Assembly: GCA_020847045.1 (NCBI GenBank)
Contig: JADLCT010000048.1
Span: 1-64,000 of the forward strand
Source: Bryobacterales bacterium
Lineage (GTDB): Bacteria; Acidobacteriota; Terriglobia; Bryobacterales; Bryobacteraceae
Direction: 5' to 3'
Length of the DNA: 64,000 nucleotides
Shown: in pieces, positions 35,771 through 44,692 of the stretch
Layout of the letters: the number at the start of each line of letters is the position of its first letter
How positions within the stretch are numbered: position 1 is the stretch's first letter
Program-made: the position numbers and the translations under genes
The notes under the pieces: model-generated
Told to the model about the DNA's origin: nothing
What the model saw: only the letters and a program-made list of their open reading frames with translations
Databases searched by the model: none

Positions 35771-36315
35771 ACTGGCTGGACGTTGCGCTCGCCTTGATCC
35801 TGGCGGTTTCCATCGCGGCCGGAGTTTCCCGCGGGTTCACGCGCACGGTGCTCGGCCTGGCGGCGTTTTTGTTTGGACTCCTGCTGGCCTGCTGGCTCTA
35901 CGGCTCGGCCGGCGTCCTGTTCCAGGACTACGTCAGCCACAAAAGCGTCGCCAACTTCCTGGGCTTTGTCACCGTCTATGCCGCCGTCTGCCTGGCCGCC
36001 GCGCTGGCCGGATGGCTTCTCGTGAAATTTTACAAGTCGGTGGGACTGGACTGGCTCGACCGCCTGCTGGGCGCCGCCGTGGGCCTGGCTCGCGGCGTGC
36101 TGGCCGGTTGTGTTCTGGTGATGGTGCTGATGGCCTTCGCGCGCAAACCGCCGCCCCCAGCCGTGGTGGACTCCCGGCTGGCTCCGTACATGGTGGACGG
36201 CGCGCGCATCCTGTCCTGGCTCGCCCCGCGCGAGTTGCGCGACGGCGTGCAGCACAGCTACCAGCGGGCGCTCGATATGTGGAAAAAGCAGCTGCAGGAG
36301 CAGTTGAGCCTGTGA
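35767..36315 (+). CDS. cvpA: CvpA family membrane protein
   Basis: The 182-residue protein has four hydrophobic helices and matches CvpA: NWLDVALALILAVSIAAGVSRG at the start and GLDWLDRLLGAAVGLARGVL in the third helix. CvpA was first found beside purF and is linked to colicin V export and envelope stress tolerance; the molecular role is not settled. Pairing with a pur gene is a recurring arrangement. It overlaps purC (ATGA) and the HAD gene (GTGA). Confidence 0.88.
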   Translation: MNWLDVALALILAVSIAAGVSRGFTRTVLGLAAFLFGLLLACWLYGSAGVLFQDYVSHKSVANFLGFVTVYAAVCLAAALAGWLLVKFYKSVGLDWLDRLLGAAVGLARGVLAGCVLVMVLMAFARKPPPPAVVDSRLAPYMVDGARILSWLAPRELRDGVQHSYQRALDMWKKQLQEQLSL

Positions 36316-37001
36316 CTACGGCCGCCTTACCCCGCATAGACCTGGCCGTGTTCGACCTGGATGGCACGCTGATCGATTCCGAACGCGACCTCGTGCTGTC
36401 GGTGAATGCGACGTTGCGGCACATGGGCCTGCCTGAACTGCCCCTGGAGACCATTCGAACCTATGTGGGCAACGGCGCACCGGTGCTGATGCAGCGGGCC
36501 TTGGGCCCCAACGCGAGCAACGGCGGTTTGGAACGCGCCCTCACCTTCTTTCTGGAACATTATTACGACCACATGCTCGACAACACGGCGCTTTATGCGG
36601 GCGTGCGCGAGTCGCTGGCGCTGCTGCGCGGCGCGGGCGTGCGACTGGCCCTGCTCACCAACAAGCCCGACCGCAACACCAAGGGGATTCTCGCCGGGCT
36701 GGAACTGGCGCCTCTGTTCGAGCGCGCCTATGGCGGCAACGCTTTCCCGCTGCGCAAGCCCGATCCCATGGGCCTGCGCGCCATCATGGACGAACTGGGC
36801 GTGGATGCCGCGCGCACGATCATGGTGGGCGATTCGGCCGTCGACATCCGCACGGCCCGTAACGCGGGGGTCTTCTCGGCCGGACTCACTTGGGGCTTCC
36901 AGCCAGAGGGCTTCGCCACCGAGCCGCCCGATGTGGTGTACGCGGCGCTGTTGCCGCTGGCCAGTGATCTGCTCGTTGCCCGCGGAGTTCAGGGCCGGTA
37001 G
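36312..37001 (+). CDS. gph: HAD family phosphatase, phosphoglycolate phosphatase-like
   Basis: The 229-residue protein has the HAD motifs in order: FDLDGTLIDSE with the nucleophile Asp, LLTNKPDRNT (motif II Thr), lysine in RKPDPMGL (motif III) and VGDSAVDIRTARNAG (motif IV). The alpha-helical cap between motifs I and II fits Gph, which removes phosphate from 2-phosphoglycolate. The start is a GTG at 36312 overlapping the cvpA stop as GTGA; the longer open frame upstream is within cvpA and not coding. Other small phosphate esters are possible substrates. Confidence 0.82.
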   Translation: MTTAALPRIDLAVFDLDGTLIDSERDLVLSVNATLRHMGLPELPLETIRTYVGNGAPVLMQRALGPNASNGGLERALTFFLEHYYDHMLDNTALYAGVRESLALLRGAGVRLALLTNKPDRNTKGILAGLELAPLFERAYGGNAFPLRKPDPMGLRAIMDELGVDAARTIMVGDSAVDIRTARNAGVFSAGLTWGFQPEGFATEPPDVVYAALLPLASDLLVARGVQGR

Positions 37002-37801
37002 CGTGAACGCAGCTTCTCCGTAACCGGGGCGATCTCGATGCGGCGGATCAGAATCTCGGCGCCCTCGCTTTGGAACTGAATCTTGCCGGCCGTTTGCGAC
37101 GCCTGCGTGCCGTAGTTCACCACCTTGCCGTTGAACACCGCCGTGATGGTATCGCCGTCACACAGTATCTCGCTCACGTTCCACTGCCCCACCGGCTTGT
37201 CCAGATCCTGGCGGCCACGAAATCCGAGCACGTCCTTCCACTCCGGATCACGCCCATACCAGTTGATCCGCTTGCGGTCCGTGCGCACCAGCGGATTACC
37301 CTTTTTCCAATAGATCTGCCCGTTCGGCTCCTCACGAACCTCAGCCGACAGCCATGGCCGTTCAGCGCCGTTCACCATGAGGTAATCGCCCGTGCCGCCC
37401 TCGATGATCTGATACTCGATCGACTGATACCAGTAGCCGCGGCTGCCCTCGTCCGGACCCACGCCATGCACGAGGATGCCCGAGTCGCGCGCCTTGTCCA
37501 CGCGAGGCGCGTGCGTTTTCCCGCCCCACTTCCACTCCATCAGCAAATGATAGTCGCGGTAGGCGTCCTTCGTGGAGATGCCGCCGAACTCCTCGCCCGA
37601 GATCCGCAGCAGACCGTCCCGAACCGTAAACACCCGCAGCGGGTCGTTGTACTTGTTGTGCTGCAAGTAGGTATAGAAGCCGCTCAGATCCCGGCCATTG
37701 AACAGCTTGGCGCGCTTGGCCGGACGGATGGGCACGGGCTCGGCCGCAGGGAGCGAACCGGCAAGCCCGGCGGCAAGGAGCAGGACAGCGTATAGGCGCA
37801 T
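36989..37801 (-). CDS. Exported DUF1080 (3-keto-disaccharide hydrolase-like) protein
   Basis: The 270-residue protein has a signal peptide (LYAVLLLAAGLAGSLPAAE) and a concanavalin-like DUF1080 domain. Typical are LFNGRDLSGFYTYLQ, the WKWGGKTHAPRVDKARDSGI strand with its DSGI motif, and the QIIEGGTGDY segment. Some DUF1080 proteins cleave 3-keto-glucosides. The gene overlaps the HAD gene tail by 13 bp on the opposite strand. TACCCT lies 7 nt before the ATG with no Shine-Dalgarno. Confidence 0.85.
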   Translation of the reverse strand: MRLYAVLLLAAGLAGSLPAAEPVPIRPAKRAKLFNGRDLSGFYTYLQHNKYNDPLRVFTVRDGLLRISGEEFGGISTKDAYRDYHLLMEWKWGGKTHAPRVDKARDSGILVHGVGPDEGSRGYWYQSIEYQIIEGGTGDYLMVNGAERPWLSAEVREEPNGQIYWKKGNPLVRTDRKRINWYGRDPEWKDVLGFRGRQDLDKPVGQWNVSEILCDGDTITAVFNGKVVNYGTQASQTAGKIQFQSEGAEILIRRIEIAPVTEKLRSRYRP

Positions 37802-37808
37802 GAAATCC

Positions 37809-37814
37809 AGGGTA
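37809..37814 (-). promoter_or_regulatory. -10 box for a leaderless mRNA, DUF1080 gene
   Basis: TACCCT on the minus strand, 7 nt before the ATG at 37801; no Shine-Dalgarno. Confidence 0.35.
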
Positions 37815-37917
37815 CAGGCAGAGGGGGCCGATCAGAAGCGCCACGAACGAGTTCTGACCGGAGTGTACGAATCATGATACAGTAGAACAGTATTTTTTCT
37901 TGTTTGCCAGCAAAACA

Positions 37918-39576
37918 ATGAGCGAAATCATCCCCCTCCACCCCAAAGGCGTCCGCGCCCGCGTTCTCCTCACCTCCGTCTTCGGTCCCTACGCGCAGAA
38001 CGACGAGTACGGCAGCCGGAGCATCAACCCCATGGAGCTTTACCACAACCAGGTGACGCGCATGCAGGGCGTCTTCTCCCCACGCATGTTCCACCGCTCA
38101 TGGGGCATCAAGATGATTCAGGCGAACATCTCCGCGCCCTGCACGCTGCTGGACTTTCCCACGCGCGAGCGGTTCATCGAAGAACTGACGACGCACAAGT
38201 ATGACATCGTCGGAATCACCTCGATCATCGTAAACATCGGCAAGGTGGCCGAAATGTGCCGCCTGATTCGCCAGCATTCCCCCGGAACCACCATCGTCGT
38301 GGGCGGCCATGTGACGGCCATCGAGGGCGTCGAACAGATGGCCGGAGCGGACCACTTCGTCAAAGGGGACGGCATCATCTGGATGCGCCGATTCCTGGGC
38401 GAAGACCCTTCGGCGCCGGTGAACCACCCCGACATCGCCAGCGGCTTTGGGCACCGTGTCATGGGCTTCACGCTGCCGCCGAACATGGGTTCGACGGCGG
38501 CCACCATCATCCCCTCGGCGGGCTGCCCGCTGGGTTGCAACTTCTGCACCACCTCGGCCTTCTTCGGCGGCAAGGGTAAGTTTCTGAACTTTCTCAGCAC
38601 GGGCCGCGAGTTGTTCGAAGTGATGGAGGGCGCGGAAACCCGGTTGAAGGTGAACTCGTTCTTCATGATGGACGAGAACTTTCTGCTCTACCGGAAGCGC
38701 GCCATGGATCTGCTGGAGCGCATGGAGAAGGCGGGCAAGAGCTGGGTGCTGTATGTGTTTGCCTCGTCCAACGCGATCCGGAAATACACGATGGAGGAGC
38801 TGGTCCGGCTGGGCGTTTCCTGGCTCTGGATGGGCTTGGAATCGCCGCAATCGGGCTACGACAAGCTGAAAGGCTCCAACACCATCGAATTGACGCGCGA
38901 ACTGCGTGCCCACGGCATCAAGCTGCTCGGCTCCACCATCGTGGGCATGGAGCATCACACGCCGGAAAACATCCAGGAAGAGATCGACTACGCCATCCAG
39001 CATGAAACCGACTTCCATCAGTTCATGCTCTATACGCCGATTCCCGGCACGCCCTTGCATGCCCAGATGAAAGAGGAGGGGCGGTTGAGAAAGGTCGATC
39101 TGGCCGATATCCACGGACAGTTTCAGTTCAACTTTGAGCATGGCAATATCACGCCCGAACAGTCGAAGCAGTTCCTTGACCAGGCCTTCTGGCGGGACTT
39201 CGAGCGGAACGGCCCCAGCCTCTTCCGCATCTGCCGCACGACGTTGGAAGGTTGGCAGCGCTACAAATTCCACCCGGATCTGCGTATCCGCCGCCGGTTT
39301 GAGAACGAGATGGGCGTGCTGAAGAACGTCTACGGCGGGCTGCTATGGGCCATGGAACGCCGCCTGCGCAAGACCAACTCGGCCATCTGCAAACAGGTGC
39401 GCGATCTGCGCAAGTCCCTGTTCACCGAATTCGGCTTCAGTGCGCGCCTGGCGTCGGCGCTGGTGGGTCCCATGCTGTGGTTCACCTCGCGGCGGGAAGA
39501 AAAGCGGCTGGCCACCGGCTGGACCTACGAGCCGGAGACATTCCTGGAGCGCCGCAATTGGGAAGGGGCGCTGTAG
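37918..39576 (+). CDS. B12-binding domain radical SAM protein
   Basis: The 552-residue protein has an N-terminal cobalamin-binding-like region (YDIVGITSIIVNIGKVAEM, TTIVVGGHVTAIEGV) and a radical SAM core with C203, C207 and C210 in GCPLGCNFCTTSAFFGG. WLWMGLESP and STIVGMEHHTPENI are later SAM-barrel strands. Class B radical SAM enzymes often methylate unreactive carbons or modify lipids such as hopanoids. The C-terminal 170 residues are helical and basic. The ATG at 37918 is preferred over a TTG at 37900. A TACAGT box at about 37879 implies a leader of roughly 30 nt. Confidence 0.8.
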   Translation: MSEIIPLHPKGVRARVLLTSVFGPYAQNDEYGSRSINPMELYHNQVTRMQGVFSPRMFHRSWGIKMIQANISAPCTLLDFPTRERFIEELTTHKYDIVGITSIIVNIGKVAEMCRLIRQHSPGTTIVVGGHVTAIEGVEQMAGADHFVKGDGIIWMRRFLGEDPSAPVNHPDIASGFGHRVMGFTLPPNMGSTAATIIPSAGCPLGCNFCTTSAFFGGKGKFLNFLSTGRELFEVMEGAETRLKVNSFFMMDENFLLYRKRAMDLLERMEKAGKSWVLYVFASSNAIRKYTMEELVRLGVSWLWMGLESPQSGYDKLKGSNTIELTRELRAHGIKLLGSTIVGMEHHTPENIQEEIDYAIQHETDFHQFMLYTPIPGTPLHAQMKEEGRLRKVDLADIHGQFQFNFEHGNITPEQSKQFLDQAFWRDFERNGPSLFRICRTTLEGWQRYKFHPDLRIRRRFENEMGVLKNVYGGLLWAMERRLRKTNSAICKQVRDLRKSLFTEFGFSARLASALVGPMLWFTSRREEKRLATGWTYEPETFLERRNWEGAL

Positions 39577-39601
39577 GCGCCGAATTCCTCACTCGCGCGC
39601 G

Positions 39602-39820
39602 TCACACGCCCGCCAAGCGGCGATAGGCCTTCACGGCCACATTCTGGAACTCCCACGCGTTGGACAACTCCGCCGGAGGGCGGGTTTCATACTCCAATAG
39701 ATAGGCTGCGCCGCTATGCAGCGGCCGCACCACGATGCGCGCCCCGAACGGCGCGAACTCCGGGTAGCGCGCCAGCGCCTCGGCAAGCGCTTGCTGAGCG
39801 AAGGTGGGGTTCAGATCCAT
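39602..39820 (-). CDS. Hypothetical protein, 72 residues
   Basis: I do not recognise the family. GGAGGA with a 6-nt gap precedes the ATG, a strong ribosome site, and the codon use looks like that of the neighbours. The product is soluble and mixed: ALAEALARYPEFAPFGARIV, then beta-type GAAYLLEYETRP and NAWEFQNVAVKAYRRLAG. It lies just downstream of the terminator of the next minus-strand gene, so it needs its own promoter. Confidence 0.55.
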   Translation of the reverse strand: MDLNPTFAQQALAEALARYPEFAPFGARIVVRPLHSGAAYLLEYETRPPAELSNAWEFQNVAVKAYRRLAGV

Positions 39821-39842
39821 TCAATGTCCTCCGGCCATGAGA

Positions 39843-39872
39843 AAGGGCCCGTTCCTCTCGGAGCGGGCCCTG
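39843..39872 (-). terminator. Rho-independent terminator, minus strand
   Basis: AGGGCCCG and CGGGCCCT form a strong stem with a 12-nt loop. On the minus strand it is followed by TTTCT, ending the gene whose stop is at 39895; the other side has TGTTTGTGTT, so some bidirectional activity is possible. Confidence 0.7.
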
Positions 39873-39894
39873 TTTGTGTTCGCGCCGGAGCGGG

Positions 39895-41187
39895 TTACCG
39901 TTTCCGGGATCCCTTCCGTCCAACCGCCTTCTTGGCGGGCGGCGGGGGCGCGGGCCAACCGGTGATCTGCGCCTTCTCGATGTCGGCCGTCACCAGGAAC
40001 GGGTCGGCGGCGAAGGTGTTTGGCACGGCGCCTTCAAACTCGATCACGGTGCCGGCCGGAGCGTCGTTGGGGAACGCCGCATCCACCACCAGCTTGATCT
40101 CCGGCGTGTCGGCCGAGGAGACGGCCACCACAACCTCTTTCGGCTTCTTGGCCGGCGAGGTGGAAACCACGGTGCCCTTCAGTTTGGGCAGCGCGCTGCC
40201 CTTGATCTGTTCGAAGTAGGTCGCCCCGGAGCCATCCTCGGCGATGAGGGCCTTTTTCACCTGGATCCACAGGTACTTCTGCGGGTCTTCGCTCTTCAGC
40301 TTTTCATCCTCGCGCGCCATGCGCTGGGCTTCGCTTTCGATGGTGAACCCGTCGGGCGGGAAGCACGAGGTTTTGGTTTGGGCAATCAGTTCCTCCATGC
40401 CCTTCTTCCAGCCGGTGTGCTTGGTGTAAACCTTCTCAAAATACGCCTGCACCTGCTTCTGCACGTCCGGCGCCAGGGCGTCTTCACCCGTGTAATAGGC
40501 CGCGCGAGCCACATGATAGATGGCGGGCATTTGCAACTCCGGCTTCTTCTGCTGCAGAAGGGACGTGGACAACTGGTAGCTCACAGCGCCGGTGCAGTTC
40601 AGCTTCAGGATCTTGGTGTACTCCTCGGCGGCGCCGGCGAAATTCTTCTTCGCCATCTGGATGAAAGCCAGCGTCTTGAGCGCCTCGATCTCCAGCTTCT
40701 CCTTTTCCTTGCGCCAGACGGCGTCGGTTACCGACTGCGGCTTCTTGGCGGCGTCAAAGGTTTCCGGCAACGTGCCCAGCAGGCCGTTGGCGGCTTTTTC
40801 GCCTAGTTCCAGGCGGTCCGGAGCGGTATTGTTCAAGGAGCGCGTCAACAACGTGACATAGTAGAGGCCGGAGACATTGCGCGGCTCATTCTTCAGCAGC
40901 TCTTGCGCCGTGGCCAGCATCTTTTCGCCGTCGCGAAGGGCCTGGTAGGTGGTGATCATCAGCACCAGCCGGTCGTTCTTGAAGTCCGACTCGGGGTACT
41001 TTTCCTTCCACGTCAACAGGTGCTGAATCTTCTTGGCCGGATCGGTTTCCTTGGTGGCCGCCGTGAACAGGTCGTACTCCATCTGATCCTTGACCTGTTT
41101 TGGCTTGGCCGCCTCTTGTGCCAGCAAGCTGCCTGCGCACAGCGCCAGGACGCTCAAGAGCGCCGCTATTCTGGAAGAGAACTTCAC
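39895..41187 (-). CDS. Exported TPR-like protein of unknown function
   Basis: The 430-residue protein has a clear signal peptide (SRIAALLSVLALCAGSLLAQ) and a helical middle with TPR-like units (LYYVTLLTRSLNN, ALKTLAFIQMAKKNFAGAAEEY). A C-terminal beta-like domain follows (LKGTVVSTSPAKKPKEVVVA) with a basic tail (KKAVGRKGSRKR). It is probably periplasmic. The start codon is GTG at 41187, fixed by GAGGAGG 6 nt upstream. An extended -10 (TGCTATGAT) about 50 nt upstream is the likely promoter. Confidence 0.65.
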   Translation of the reverse strand: MKFSSRIAALLSVLALCAGSLLAQEAAKPKQVKDQMEYDLFTAATKETDPAKKIQHLLTWKEKYPESDFKNDRLVLMITTYQALRDGEKMLATAQELLKNEPRNVSGLYYVTLLTRSLNNTAPDRLELGEKAANGLLGTLPETFDAAKKPQSVTDAVWRKEKEKLEIEALKTLAFIQMAKKNFAGAAEEYTKILKLNCTGAVSYQLSTSLLQQKKPELQMPAIYHVARAAYYTGEDALAPDVQKQVQAYFEKVYTKHTGWKKGMEELIAQTKTSCFPPDGFTIESEAQRMAREDEKLKSEDPQKYLWIQVKKALIAEDGSGATYFEQIKGSALPKLKGTVVSTSPAKKPKEVVVAVSSADTPEIKLVVDAAFPNDAPAGTVIEFEGAVPNTFAADPFLVTADIEKAQITGWPAPPPPAKKAVGRKGSRKR

Positions 41188-41235
41188 GTCTCGCCTCCTC
41201 GTTTCTGGTTCCTGGATTTTCCCGCGATACGAGCG

Positions 41236-41244
41236 ATCATAGCA
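41236..41244 (-). promoter_or_regulatory. Extended -10 promoter of the exported TPR-like gene
   Basis: The minus strand reads TGCTATGAT, an extended -10, giving a leader of about 40 nt before the GTG at 41187. No consensus -35 is visible, as is usual for extended -10 promoters. Confidence 0.45.
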
Positions 41245-41482
41245 GAGGATTCCGCCCGTGGACGTTACCTGTACGGCTCATGGCCCGTTCTCGCGCAAGT
41301 CGTGAGTATACATGACCCTCTGGGCCAGCCGCAATCAACCGCTTTCCTTGTTCGCATCGCCGGTACACCGCCCGCCGCGCACCACTGCCTCCCTCACTTG
41401 AGCCCGTTCTGATAGATGCGCCCCGGCCCGGATTTGTTCCCACGACCATGCTGTGCTAGCCTCCAGTTTTCCCATCACCACC

Positions 41483-42940
41483 ATGCGCACAGCCGACCTG
41501 GCCGTCATCCTTCTCTATCTCATCGGCATCACCTGGTTCGGCGCACGGTTCAAGGAATCGCAAAAGTCCCTGAAAGACTACTTTCTCGGCGGCCGCACCA
41601 CGCCCTGGTGGGCCATCGGCTTCTCCATTGTCTCGGCCGAAACGTCAACGCTTACCGTGATCGGAACGCCGGCGCTCGCCTTCAACGGCAACTTCGGCTT
41701 CCTGCAAGTGGTCCTCGGCTACCTGCTGGCCCGCATCGTGATCTCCACGCTCCTGCTGCCCCACTACTTCCGGGGCGAAATGTTCACCGCTTACGAACTG
41801 ATGCAGCGGCGCTTCGGGGCCAACCTCCGCAAATTCACCGCCGGCGCTTTCCTGGTGCTCCGTGCCCTGGCCGAGGGCGTCCGCGTCTTCGCCATTTCCA
41901 TCGTCATCTCGATCATCCTCGGCACGGGCGAGGCCCTGAGCATCGCCCTCATCGTCGCGCTCACAATTTTTTACACATTTGAAGGGGGCATGACGGCCGT
42001 CATCTGGACCGACGTGATCCAGATGGTCCTCTACGTCGGTGGCGCCATCCTCAGCTTCTTCGTCATCCTCGGCAAGATTCCCGGCGGGTGGGATCATGCC
42101 GTGTCCGTGGCCGCCCCGCTGGGCAAACTGACGGTCTTTGATTTCCGCTTCTCCCCCACGATGGAATTCTTTTCCCGAACCTATAATTTCTGGGCGGGCA
42201 TCATAGGCGGCTGCTTCCTCACCACCGCCTCCCACGGCACCGAGCAACTGATGGTGCAGCGGCTGCTGTCGGCGCGCAACGAGAGCGAATCACGGCTGGC
42301 GCTGTTCGCCAGTTGGGCCGTCATCTGTTTTCAGTTCACCCTCTTCCTGGTCATCGGGCTGCTCCTGTTCGTCTACTACCAGGACAACGGACTTCCGGCC
42401 CCGGCCAAGCCGGACCGCATCTACCCGGAGTTCATCTGGAACAATCTGCCGCCGGGCATCGCCGGACTGGTGACGGCCGCCATTCTGGCCGCCGCCATGT
42501 CGAACCTCTCGGCGGCTCTGAATTCTCTGGCCTCCACCACGGTGATGGACTTCTATAAGCCACTCGCCGAGGCACGCGGCCAGCACCGCACCGATACGCA
42601 ATGGCTGTCCATCGCCCGCCGCTCCACGCTGTTCTGGGGCGCTGCGCTGTTCGCCATCGCCCTGCTGGCGCAGCAGGTGTCGAGCGTGCTCGAAGCCGGA
42701 TTGGGCATCGCCAGCGTCGTGTACGGAGCGCTGCTCGGCGCCTTTCTGCTGGGCATCCTTACAAACCGCGTCGGTGAAGGCGCCGCCATCGCCGGCATGG
42801 CCGCTTCGCTGCTGGTCATGCTGTTCGTGCGCCTGGCCACGCCCATCGCCTGGACCTGGTACGTTCTGACAGGCACCTGCGTCACCTTCTTCACCGCCCT
42901 GGCCATCTCCTATCTCTTCCCGCAAAGGAATCACGCTTGA
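41483..42940 (+). CDS. Sodium:solute symporter (SSS family)
   Basis: The 485-residue protein has about thirteen to fourteen membrane helices of the SSS (SGLT/PutP) family. Family segments are KDYFLGGRTTPWWAIGFSIV in loop 1, SAETSTLTVIGTPA in helix 2, GGMTAVIWTDVIQMVLY, ILAAAMSNLSAALNSLASTT with the sodium-site serines, and LGAFLLGILTNR. It couples solute uptake to sodium; the substrate is probably a sugar or sugar derivative, by family. The ATG at 41483 is chosen over a GTG at 41453. Its stop overlaps the next start (TTGA), so symporter and permease are one operon. Confidence 0.87.
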   Translation: MRTADLAVILLYLIGITWFGARFKESQKSLKDYFLGGRTTPWWAIGFSIVSAETSTLTVIGTPALAFNGNFGFLQVVLGYLLARIVISTLLLPHYFRGEMFTAYELMQRRFGANLRKFTAGAFLVLRALAEGVRVFAISIVISIILGTGEALSIALIVALTIFYTFEGGMTAVIWTDVIQMVLYVGGAILSFFVILGKIPGGWDHAVSVAAPLGKLTVFDFRFSPTMEFFSRTYNFWAGIIGGCFLTTASHGTEQLMVQRLLSARNESESRLALFASWAVICFQFTLFLVIGLLLFVYYQDNGLPAPAKPDRIYPEFIWNNLPPGIAGLVTAAILAAAMSNLSAALNSLASTTVMDFYKPLAEARGQHRTDTQWLSIARRSTLFWGAALFAIALLAQQVSSVLEAGLGIASVVYGALLGAFLLGILTNRVGEGAAIAGMAASLLVMLFVRLATPIAWTWYVLTGTCVTFFTALAISYLFPQRNHA

Positions 42941-44316
42941 ACGAAACCTCCCGCACGTCTTCCGCTCCCCAGTTGCAGCGCGCCCTCGGACTGTGGGGGG
43001 CCGTCTCGATCGTCGTCGGCACCGTCATCGGCTCAGGCATCTTCCTGGTGCCCAAAACCATGGTGCTGCGCACCGGTTCGCCCGACATGGTCTTCTTCGT
43101 CTGGATCTTCGGCGGTCTGCTCACGCTGGCCGGCGCGCTCACCTACGCCGAACTGGCCGGCATGTACAACGAGTCGGGCGGCGAGTATGTCTACCTGCGA
43201 GAGGCCTACGGCCCCCTGTTCGGCTTTCTTTATGGATGGACCCAGATGTGGGTGGCCAAAGCCGGCTCCATCGCCACGCTGGCCACGGCGTTTTTTTACT
43301 ACCTGGCCAACTTCCAGCCCCACCTGCAAACCGTCTTCACGCACCTGCCCATTCCGCTCGGACCCAACTGGGGACCTCTCGAGGTCAGCTACGGCCAACT
43401 GCTGGCCATGGCCATCACCATGGGGCTGGGACTGCTGAACTATTTCGGCGTCAAGGTGGGCGGAGGCGTCCAGGTGGCCGTAACCGCCTTGAAGGTGCTG
43501 CTCATCGCCGTCATCATCGCCGTGGGCCTCACCGCGCCCCAGGGCACGGCCGCGAATCTCTCCACCTCGATTCCTGCCGCGGGCGGTGTGGGCGCCTTCT
43601 TCGCCGCCCTGGTGGCCGCCCTGTGGGCCTACGACGGCTGGAACAATGTCACCATGGTGGCCGGCGAAATCCGCGATCCTCAGCGCAACCTCCCCCGCGC
43701 GCTCACCTTCGGCACGCTGGCGGTGCTGGTGATCTACCTGCTCACCAACCTCGCCTATTTCTACGTTCTGCCCGCCTCCGAAGTCGCGGCCAGCGACCGC
43801 GTGGCGGCCACCATGATGGACCGCATTCTTGGCAGCTCCGGCGCCGCCGCCGTCAGCGTGGCGGCTATGATCTCCATCTTCGCCGCCCTGAACGGCTCCA
43901 TTCTGTCAGGCTCGCGCGTGCCGTACGCCATGGCCTGCGACGGTCTGTTCTTTCGAAAGGCCGCCACGGTTCATTCGGAATACCGCACGCCGTCGGTGTC
44001 CATTCTGCTGCTCAGCTCCTGGTCGGCTCTGCTTGTCCTGAGTGGCCGCTACGACCAGTTGTTCACCTACGTCATCTTCGCCAGTTGGATTCTCTACGCC
44101 ATGGCCACGGCGTCGGTGATCGTTTTGCGGCGCAAACGCCCCGATCTCCCACGCCCGTACCGGACGCTCGGCTATCCCGTGGTGCCCGTGCTGTTCGTGC
44201 TCGTCGCGGGGGCGCTGATCCTGTCCACATTACGAGACTCGCCGCGCGAATCCATGCTCGGACTGGTCTTGATTTTTGCTGGATTGCCCTTCTATTTTTA
44301 TTGGAAGAAGCGCTAA
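42937..44316 (+). CDS. APC family amino acid permease
   Basis: The 459-residue transporter has twelve membrane helices and the APC signature near helix 1 (VSIVVGTVIGSGIFLVPK). ALTYAELAGMYNESGGEYVYL in helix 2, LWAYDGWNNVTMVAGEIRDPQRN and the late LPRPYRTLGYPVVPVLF are typical of LAT/YfnA-like amino acid permeases. The start is a TTG overlapping the symporter stop (TTGA); AAGGA about 8 nt upstream supports it. The pair could take up peptidoglycan-derived sugars and amino acids, an inference from the AmiE-NamZ-like gene 600 bp away. Confidence 0.86.
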   Translation: MNETSRTSSAPQLQRALGLWGAVSIVVGTVIGSGIFLVPKTMVLRTGSPDMVFFVWIFGGLLTLAGALTYAELAGMYNESGGEYVYLREAYGPLFGFLYGWTQMWVAKAGSIATLATAFFYYLANFQPHLQTVFTHLPIPLGPNWGPLEVSYGQLLAMAITMGLGLLNYFGVKVGGGVQVAVTALKVLLIAVIIAVGLTAPQGTAANLSTSIPAAGGVGAFFAALVAALWAYDGWNNVTMVAGEIRDPQRNLPRALTFGTLAVLVIYLLTNLAYFYVLPASEVAASDRVAATMMDRILGSSGAAAVSVAAMISIFAALNGSILSGSRVPYAMACDGLFFRKAATVHSEYRTPSVSILLLSSWSALLVLSGRYDQLFTYVIFASWILYAMATASVIVLRRKRPDLPRPYRTLGYPVVPVLFVLVAGALILSTLRDSPRESMLGLVLIFAGLPFYFYWKKR

Positions 44317-44363
44317 TTCCCCAGGATTCCGGCCCCGGGCGCGCTGTGCCAATCGCGCCCAAC

Positions 44364-44510
44364 ATGGTGCAATCACAGGAGATCCCGTCAGGCTCCTGGT
44401 ACGCCCTCACCCGGCGCGTCCCGGCCAAAGTGCGTGGCGCCACGCAGGGAAGCCGCGTCCTGGCGGCCAATTCGTCCACCATTTTCTTCCCCCCGGATTC
44501 ATCCGGGTGA
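44364..44510 (+). CDS. Possible small protein, 48 residues
   Basis: An ATG opens a 48-codon frame with the strongly GC-rich third positions typical of this genome. The product (EIPSGSWYALTRRVPAKV, then STIFFPPDSSG) could be a small beta-type domain. There is no clear ribosome site, and the frame continues an overlapping frame from the permease, so it may be accidental. Confidence 0.25.
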   Translation: MVQSQEIPSGSWYALTRRVPAKVRGATQGSRVLAANSSTIFFPPDSSG

Positions 44511-44552
44511 GATTCGTCGAGTTGTAGTATTTCTCAGCCGTAATCCGCGTCT

Positions 44553-44573
44553 GTTCCAAAAACAGAACAACAG
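44553..44573 (+). repeat. Operator-like repeat, copy 1
   Basis: GTTCC-AAAAACA-GAAC followed by AACAG, an imperfect dyad (GTTC...GAAC) ending just upstream of the -35 box at 44577. It matches the copy at 44638-44658 in 17 of 21 positions. Confidence 0.6.
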
Positions 44574-44576
44574 ACC

Positions 44577-44605
44577 TTGAAACGCCGGTCCGGATGCAGT
44601 ATAAA
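44577..44605 (+). promoter_or_regulatory. Strong sigma-70 promoter of the AT-hook-like gene
   Basis: TTGAAA (44577-44582), a 17-nt spacer and TATAAA (44600-44605). It is among the best matches to consensus I found in the window. The leader would be about 80 nt. Confidence 0.75.
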
Positions 44606-44637
44606 TTACAGGAAGGCTCAAAGAATTTCGACTATCC

Positions 44638-44658
44638 GTTCCATTAACAGAACGGCAG
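44638..44658 (+). repeat. Operator-like repeat, copy 2
   Basis: GTTCC-ATTAACA-GAAC followed by GGCAG, with flanks extending the dyad (CCGTTC...GAACGG). It lies in the predicted mRNA leader, 85 bp from copy 1, so it could act as DNA operator or as an RNA hairpin near the ribosome site. Confidence 0.6.
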
Positions 44659-44692
44659 GGAGGCCGGAATTCGGATCCTGAGGAGATCAGAC

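Noticed and set aside
41188..41482. Gap before the symporter as a possible RNA gene
   Set aside because: No hairpin-terminator or tRNA-like fold seen; only the extended -10 for the minus-strand gene is evident.
44492..44507. Perfect CCCGGAT/ATCCGGG inverted repeat as terminator of the permease operon
   Set aside because: Two-nt loop and no T tract; too weak to call.
42993..44510. 505-residue alternative frame over the amino acid permease
   Set aside because: Arg/His-rich frame-shifted reading of the permease; only its last 48 codons after the permease stop were kept as a doubtful small ORF.
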